Below the pieces are notes generated by a model. The model was given only the letters and a program-made list of their open reading frames with translations, ran no database searches and had not been told where the DNA came from. Source: Rhizopus sp. PT2906 (taxonomy: Eukaryota > Mucoromycota > Mucoromycetes > Mucorales > Rhizopodaceae). Taken from it: a stretch of 14,591 nucleotides of DNA. Shown piece after piece: positions 8,671 through 14,591 of this stretch (positions within the stretch are counted from its first letter, which is position 1; the number at the start of each line of letters is the position of its first letter). Location: NCBI GenBank assembly GCA_025529335.1, contig JAMYHX010000737.1:1-14591 (forward strand), read 5' to 3'. The translations under genes and the position numbers were made by a program.

Positions 8671-11600
8671 ATGGCTGGTGATGTACAGCGACAAATCACC
8701 AGAAAATGCAAATTAAGCTCGCTATTAAACCAACCCTATAAGCAATATCGAGTAAGTATTAACATTTTCTTTATATTTCATAAAAAGTATGTAATAATAT
8801 TTCCATGATAGCAAGAGGTTCGTAAAATTGCAGAAGAATACTCTATTCTAAGACGAGATGCCATGAATTTAGCGCTGTACTGCGTATGTTTCTGGGTAGA
8901 AAATGGGTTTCGAGACGATACAGCATATCCAGATGTAATGTCAGAGATATTTTGGAGTCATTGTTATCGCGCCGTCGCCCGTGATGAAGGACATGTCGTC
9001 CGTTCTGTAACGTTTAGTGTATAGATTTTCCGTTATAATGTTATCAACAGAATTGGCTGAATGTGCGTTTTTTTATAGAGCTTTATTCAATGTATACAAA
9101 ACTGTTTTAACATTTTTGACATCTGTCGAAAGAATCCAAACAATGGTAATATACGGAACACGCTTAATTTGTATTCACATTCATTCATTATGCTCCATAG
9201 GTCAATATCTATATGATATACCTGAAATCAATGGACTCCATGGTAATCTAGCGACCTCGTGTACTACAAGTGTTATTACAATTAAGCATGAATAAACACT
9301 TAACTTGAGTACAACTCATGAATTTATATCATAAAGACGTCGGGCTTCATTTGACTAGAAATATTAGAAGAAACATCTTTGTGGTTTTCAAGGGATTCTT
9401 CTTGGAATATAAAAAACAAACTCGAACACCTATAAGTGTGTCTAGCATTGGTAAATAAGCTAGAAAGTGCAAATGTTTTTCGATCAATGATAGCTTACCG
9501 TAATTTCTTTATTTTCAGCAAATCATGCAACAAATAGCATTATTATAAACAGATCACCAACCTTTGAATGTACAATGCCTCTTCTTCCTGTTGCCCATGA
9601 ATTATACGGGTATATATTTCAGATTAAAAGAGACATTATACTAAGTTATTTCCTTACTTTTAGGTTAATTTATAATATATTTTATGACATATTTGGAGAT
9701 CTTTCATTTGACGTAATTCCCTTGTATGACTTTGCCATCACAAATGCACACAACCTTTTACGCTTCAGCGCCATACTTTTAAAGCAAGCTACTGGTTTTA
9801 CTTTATTACCATTTAAATTTCGATCTTGGAGTTTGCCACCTGTAGCAAAGCACGGAATCAGTAAATAATTGATATCAATCTTTATCGTTGTCTAAAGCTT
9901 ATTTTTTTTTTTTACCTTGTATTAAAGCTCATGTTTCTCTATCTGGTCATACTGCTCTATATATCATTTGTTTAGGCAATATATGGATGCAGGATATCCT
10001 GTCCCTGCAAATTTATTAGTGCAGTAACTTAACGTGAATACAAATCAGGTAATATAGCAGACTATATTTTTGAAACACATAACATCACAATATCACTAAT
10101 AAAAATTCACTTCACTAGTATTATTTAGATCTAATGTCAACAACAGCATTCGGTGACAACTATAACGTGGAGCTCAAAGAGGTACTTTGGGAACATGTAG
10201 TTAATACCGACCATCTCCAGAAAAGCAGACAGACAAAACAAAACTGTAAGATTGTCTATTGTTAGCTTTTGATACTATAAATATTCATTACATATTGTAA
10301 TGTTTAGCTATAAATACGAACAATGAAAAAAAAAAAAAAATTACACTGGAGTACGGTATTTCATTTGACGGACACATGGTGTCTGTTCTATTCTCAGCGG
10401 AAACCATTGGTAAGTCAAATATTTGAAGCGCTCTTACTATGCATGTGCTAATACTTTTATATTGCATTGATTTTATGCAATAATAGAAATGCTCCCAGAA
10501 GCTAATGATGATGAACAACTTGCACTAAGATCTGTTGATATCAGTAGTGGGAAAAGAGGTGTTCTATCTTCATAATACTCTTACTTGAACTACTATTATT
10601 ATTAGTATTTTTCTTTCATGGAAGGATTTGAGCATCGTGAAAGGAAAGGATATTGATATAGTAATAGGCAACAAGCATTAGATCATATTATGAATGCTCT
10701 ACGCGGAAGAATCTTACGAAACGAGCCATACCGTCTATGTCACTCAAGCACAAGCAGAAGACAAAAAAAAAAAAAAAAAAAAAGGAAGCTACATCGTAGG
10801 AATGTTGGATTTAAAGGTCAACACGATAGGAGAGTCATGTTTGCATATGGCGATGCAAGTCTTCCAAGCTCTATGCGTTCATTTACTCCTACACCCTCAA
10901 AGGTAAAATGGATTTACAAAAACATCCAATTATATCTAATACAGGCAATGGAAATTACACACATTTATCAAAAGAAAGGGATAGTAATATTAGTGGATGA
11001 ATACAGGACGTCAAGAGTTCGCAGCCATTGCAAAAACGATTTACAGAATATTGTTGTGCCGGAAAGAGGATTTGACTGTGATCATAAGTATGCAAATATT
11101 ATTAATATTCATAGCTGTACAAGACATTGACCTCGATTTAATTCTTAGAAAAAAAAAAGATTCGACTGCGTTTAGAGAAAAATCGTGTTAAATGGTGTAT
11201 AGATGATAACAATCGCATTATTATTCGATCCAGTTCCTGCTCCGATATAACGCAAACAGGTATATCTGCTAAGCTTCGAACGCTTCAAGTTTATGTTCTA
11301 ACCTAATCATTTACAAAATAGGCTATGTCCCCATTGTACAATTGAAACTTTGCAGACAGTGTTCAGCTGGCAATGCTCATGATCGAAACTTGGTAAGTTA
11401 TTTTTATTTAGTTACAACTTGTTAGGTACTGATTATTCTATTTTAATACTATCAACTCTATCCAGTGATAGGTCTGGAACCGAGACGTCAACGCAGCATT
11501 GATCATTCGATCGATTCTTGTATATTATGTTCATAATAACTATAATATTAGATCAAGACATGCTGCATTTAGTAGGGTGCTTGAACCAGCACTATCACGC

Positions 11601-11780
11601 CTTTTGCACCTGTAAGCATTTTATTCTATTCTGATTCGAAAAGAAAATACTAACGTCTTATTAACTTATCCAATCAAAAAATTCTGGGGTGATATAAGTG
11701 AGTGCAATAACAAAAGGAGAAGAACGACTCAGACACTCCCTTTAGTGAAATGTTGTCAACTTCAAGTATATAAAATGTAA
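8671..11780 (+). pseudogene. Fanzor (eukaryotic TnpB-like, OrfB/RuvC) RNA-guided nuclease gene, intron-rich, probably inactive
   Basis: Proposed exons: 8671-8751, 8812-9006, 9079-9145, 9201-9242, 9310-9450, 9519-9609, 9664-9860, 9928-10023, 10129-10245, 10308-10409, 10487-10560, 10606-10902, 10945-11087, 11149-11259, 11322-11392, then 11472-11615 (or 11472-11611 joined to 11699-11780). Most junctions are good GT-AG sites in phase; the total is about 655 codons. Diagnostic Fanzor/TnpB motifs, in order: HLTRNIRRN (exon 5), SFDGHMVSVLF (exon 10), RuvC-I Asp in SVDISSGKRG (10531-10560), NRQQALDHI, VMFAYGDASLPSSMR, RuvC-II Glu in ILVDEYRTSR (10985-11023), zinc-ribbon LCRQC, and RuvC-III Asp in VWNRDVNAA (11472-11498). 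Lesions: TAG 10017-10019, TGA 10654-10656, an A10 run at 11149-11158 one base out of frame, only about 30 codons between RuvC-I and NRQQALD, and Arg in place of the first zinc Cys. Fanzors cut DNA guided by an omegaRNA and travel with transposons. Family call strong; exon details around 10017, 10560 and 11090 are uncertain. Confidence 0.82.
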
Positions 11781-11854
11781 TATATTTCATTGAATTTCTG
11801 CAATAAATAATACGCTCAGCCTGAATAGTTTTTAGTTCAGACAAAAAAAATGCA
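11616..11854. other. 3' region of the Fanzor gene facing WDR26
   Basis: The two genes converge here. It contains a perfect TACTAAC branch-point sequence (11648-11654) between a GTAAGC donor (11612) and an AG at 11697-11698, so part of it may be a last Fanzor intron plus exon (to 11780). In TnpB and Fanzor loci the guide (omega) RNA is usually made from the 3' end of the nuclease gene and its flank, so this is where it would be sought. I see no convincing conserved fold. Confidence 0.35.
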
Positions 11855-13827
11855 TTAGGCCCTCTTTGCTCCCCAACTATAAAAAAAAAAAGTTAAAAAA
11901 AAAAGAAAGGAGAATCTGTCAGATAACTTACACTCGGATTGTATGATCATCTCCTGCAGATACATATTGCATTGGTTCAGTCGGACGCCAGCTAATACAA
12001 TTTACCGTATTGTCATGTCCTTCCAATGCTTCCAATAGTGTTTCATGATCGCGACTCCAAATATAGACACGATTATCTATAAATATATGTCAATTTCTTT
12101 CTCCTTTCTTTCCTTTGTTTCGACTCACCTTCACTGCCGCTTAAAATAAGTGATTCATCTGTTCCGCCTATTGTAGATCGAATGATATATTCATTCTGTC
12201 TTTGTCCAGTGTATGTATGAACCAATCTCTGTGCGTCCAAGTCCCATAAATGTACTTCTTGCACATCTTGAATATTAACAAGTGCAAATTTACCATCCTT
12301 TGTGATTGAAAGTGACGTGATAGTTCCTTCTTCTGTAATCTTGGCAACTTCAGTGATCCTTAGACCATCGACATCATATATGGTGATACATTTATCCAAT
12401 CCGATCGTCACCAACTTCTTGCCGTCTTTGGTGATCTTCATGTCTGTCGTACGCTGAACTGGCCATCGTGCAATGGGTGAACCATTATCCACATTCTATG
12501 GAATAATAAGTAACACGATTAAAAAAAAAGCATTAAAAAAAACCCCTTACCCAAAGACACATCACTTTTTCACATGCACCCGTGATAAAGTGTTCGTTAT
12601 CTGGAAGCCATACAGCACTTGTCACTTGATCTTTATGTTGAGCGAATGTATGTAACAAGACACCATTCAGGGGATCCCATAGTCTGACTGCATTATCTGT
12701 ACCGCAGACGAGTAATTTTGAATCATCCGGAGACCAAGCGCAGTAAGATCCGCTTACTTCGCTTCTAAAAGATTGTATCTGTTCCAATAGCTAATTCCTC
12801 TCTTTTAGTATTGAGCATTTGAAAATAAAACCTCTTTATATTACCTCCATATCCCATATAATGCATGATTTGTCTTTTGAAACGGAGGCAAGATATTTTC
12901 CATTATTTGAATAAGCGACATGCCATATTTCATCTATATGTCCATGGAGTACTTTGATCATGTGGGACGGAAAGACGTCTCTAATGTTTATTATGAATTA
13001 CTATGGTCTGATCTATATATATATTTCTCTTCTTTATATCTTGTATTTACCTATCGCAAACGTGATCTGAAAACAGAGAAAAGTCCATATCTCTTCTTGG
13101 ATTGTGATAAAGACATTGTCGTTTTTGCCATTCAATCGCTTGGTTGATTAAACTCAATAATCTGTGTTTTGGTATCATTGCGGAAGAGTCGATATAATCT
13201 AAAAACAAATAAGCAACACGGTTTTTTCAAATCACTTGTGTATTTTACCTTGCAATTCGATCAACAATTGTTCCCTTGAACTTCCCTTTGTTCCATCCCA
13301 CTGTGCTTGAGCCATGACATCCTCTATTGATGAGCACAAGACAAGACTGGATAGCTGATGAAGTCGATCTGTATTTTCTCCCAAGGGCGTTATTTCATTT
13401 CTTAGTACATAAAGAGCTTTCATTGTCTCATTTTGCTCGAGTAGCTCGAGAAACTTTTGCTGTCGAATCAAGAACTGCACTTTGGCTATCACGTTTGGAC
13501 TATGATTCACAAAGGGCATATCACTTAATAACGTCTCGGCGAGAAACCAGTCGCCATTGAGAATACTTGAGCGAAAGTGAGATACAATATCAGATTCCAA
13601 AGAGATGCCAGATTCTGCTTGTAAGCAAGTCGCTGTATTTCTGAACTAAAATGAGCAAGAAGAAATAACAAGGTTTTTTGTATTTCTTACTGATAACCAA
13701 GATCTATCAAAGACTGCATCATGAGCCTAACTAACTCGTCTTTCTTTATGTTGGATAGATTGGCTGGTTTTGTGATGTTTTTAGCTGTGTTGGTTGTTTT
13801 GGGGGAATTGGCTTTTGTAATCTGCAT
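11855..13827 (-). CDS. WDR26/Gid7 homologue, LisH-CTLH-WD40 subunit of the GID/CTLH ubiquitin ligase
   Basis: The model is complement(join(11855..11876,11932..12076,12129..12495,12551..12790,12845..12980,13051..13198,13249..13640,13691..13827)), 528 aa. Seven introns of 50-70 nt are all GT-AG and all phase-consistent. Residues about 29-60 are a LisH motif (ELVRLMMQSLIDLGYQ, then CLQAESGI). About 62-175 are CTLH/CRA (FRSSILNGDWFLAETLL, then FLIRQQKFLELLE, then VLRNEITPL). The next block, RLLSLINQAIEWQKRQCLYH, matches WDR26 closely. Residues about 230-528 are WD40 repeats forming a propeller, with GH...WD signatures such as LHGHIDEIW, CIIWD, VRLWD, VHLWD and EGHDNTVNCISW, ending DDHTIRVWG near the stop. 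Gid7/WDR26 scaffolds the GID/CTLH E3 ligase that marks gluconeogenic enzymes and other targets for degradation. The gene is complete and undamaged, in contrast to the Fanzor relic beside it. The last coding exon is only 22 nt. Very sure. Confidence 0.95.
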
Positions 13828-14591
13828 AATTATTATTTCTATATAAACTATTCACTTGGCAAAAAAGAAAGAAAGAAAAAAGAAAAAAGAAAAAAAAGAA
13901 ATAGAAGGTTCTTATGCAAAAACACCAGCTTTGTCTCTCTCTCGTTCGTCTCTCCTCATTCTATCTGTCAAGCAAAGTCACACCAATCCAATCAAATTAG
14001 ATGCATTCTCATGAATTAAGAAGACAGTAATAAAGATTTATTTGGTACTTGTGAGCTCTCAATTTAAGACAACAGATCACATTTATTATCTAAAGTTTGC
14101 TGAGTCCTTTATCTTGTCTTAACACATGTCTCAAAATAGTATAAATGTTACAATGGAAATGCTTATGAGGAAAAAATCATTTTAATAATGCTCTGAGGTA
14201 CAAAGTCATGCATAAAAGCAATTTGATGAGAGATCCTGGAGGTACTCTGTCTTGCCAGAAATCATAATGTGCTTGTCTCTAAAGCATGTGGTACACTTTG
14301 TCTGTGAGATGTAAAGTTCAATACATCATGTCAAGTATTCAAACGAATGGATGAAAAGCGACCCCTTCGGGTTTAAAAGATTGTAAATTTCTTTAAGCGC
14401 CCATCATCGTAGTGGAAAAGGTTTGCCTTCATTGGCCTCAGATTATCATAGGTAAGACGATTATATTCAAGAGCAAAGTCAGTTCAAAGGGTAACAAACT
14501 TCAATTTTAATAATAATAAAAAAGAAATGTCAGTGCATAACAATAAAATTTAGTCTAGTAAAGCTGATATCGAAGGTAGCTTTCTTGGATT
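13828..14591. other. Upstream region of WDR26 and unassigned sequence to the window end
   Basis: A purine tract of AAAGAAAG-type units (13861-13903 on the plus strand, so pyrimidine-rich on the coding strand) lies just upstream of the WDR26 start and probably belongs to its promoter or leader. From about 13990 to 14591 the sequence is AT-rich with stops in all frames. I see no gene, tRNA or transposon motif. A short hairpin (ACCC-CTTC-GGGT) lies at 14361-14372. Confidence 0.6.

Noticed and set aside
9017..9295. 92-codon reading starting with Met, taken as a separate gene
   Set aside because: It spans two predicted introns (the end of 9007-9078 and all of 9146-9200). The spliced reading in another frame joins exons 3-5 in phase.
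10694..10906. 70-codon reading in the frame overlapping Fanzor exon 12
   Set aside because: The alternate frame carries NRQQALDHI and VMFAYGDAS in one continuous reading, so this is a shadow frame.
10997..11191. 64-codon reading over the zinc-ribbon region
   Set aside because: It crosses a predicted intron (11088-11148) and lacks family motifs. Its last part is the exon 14 region read in the wrong frame.
14361..14372. ACCC-CTTC-GGGT hairpin, considered as part of a tRNA or rRNA fragment
   Set aside because: Only a 4-bp stem; no cloverleaf, anticodon arm or extended rRNA similarity around it.
1..14591. CRISPR array
   Set aside because: No set of regularly spaced identical repeats with unique spacers; all repeats are simple-sequence tracts or the single 18-bp pair.

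Overview
The window looks like nuclear DNA of an early-diverging filamentous fungus, most likely Mucoromycota/Mucorales. It is AT-rich, and its genes are cut by many 50-80 nt GT-AG introns. It mixes compact housekeeping genes with eroded DNA-transposon material. The taxon is an inference from gene structure and protein families; no rRNA or marker gene is present to settle it.

Layout. (1) 1-1347: a decayed piggyBac-type transposase with its catalytic Asp motifs and a C-terminal Cys-rich domain, followed to about 1734 by a non-coding tail holding a pair of 18-bp direct repeats. (2) 1735-3740, minus: a two-exon Sec2/Rabin8-like Rab exchange factor, 651 aa. (3) 3741-5396: a gene-poor spacer with low-complexity tracts (T25 next to A16, CT runs). 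(4) 5481-6258, plus: a three-exon secreted, probably GPI-anchored Ser/Ala-rich wall protein with a Kre9/Knh1-like domain, 221 aa. (5) 6611-7126, minus: a five-exon gene for the spliceosomal core protein SmE, 85 aa; its exons are so short that open-reading-frame scans miss most of it. (6) 7374-7968, plus: a broken FAR1/Mutator-type DNA-binding fragment. (7) 8671 to about 11615/11780, plus: an intron-rich Fanzor (eukaryotic TnpB-like, OrfB/RuvC) gene of about 16 exons, recognisable from its RuvC and zinc-ribbon motifs but carrying several lesions. (8) 11855-13827, minus: a complete eight-exon WDR26/Gid7 gene (LisH, CTLH, WD40), 528 aa. (9) 13828-14591: no gene recognised.

The most interesting item is the Fanzor locus. 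Fanzors are the eukaryotic relatives of TnpB and Cas12, RNA-guided DNA nucleases linked to transposons. Here it sits 3' of a Mutator-like relic, inside about 4.7 kb of mobile-derived DNA between two conserved genes (SmE and WDR26). The three catalytic acidic positions can be read, but in-frame stops, a homopolymer frameshift, a short RuvC-I to RuvC-II region and a Cys-to-Arg change in the zinc ribbon suggest that this copy is dead or dying. The host genes are independent housekeeping functions (Rab activation, wall, splicing, GID/CTLH ubiquitin ligase) and show no operon-like cooperation.
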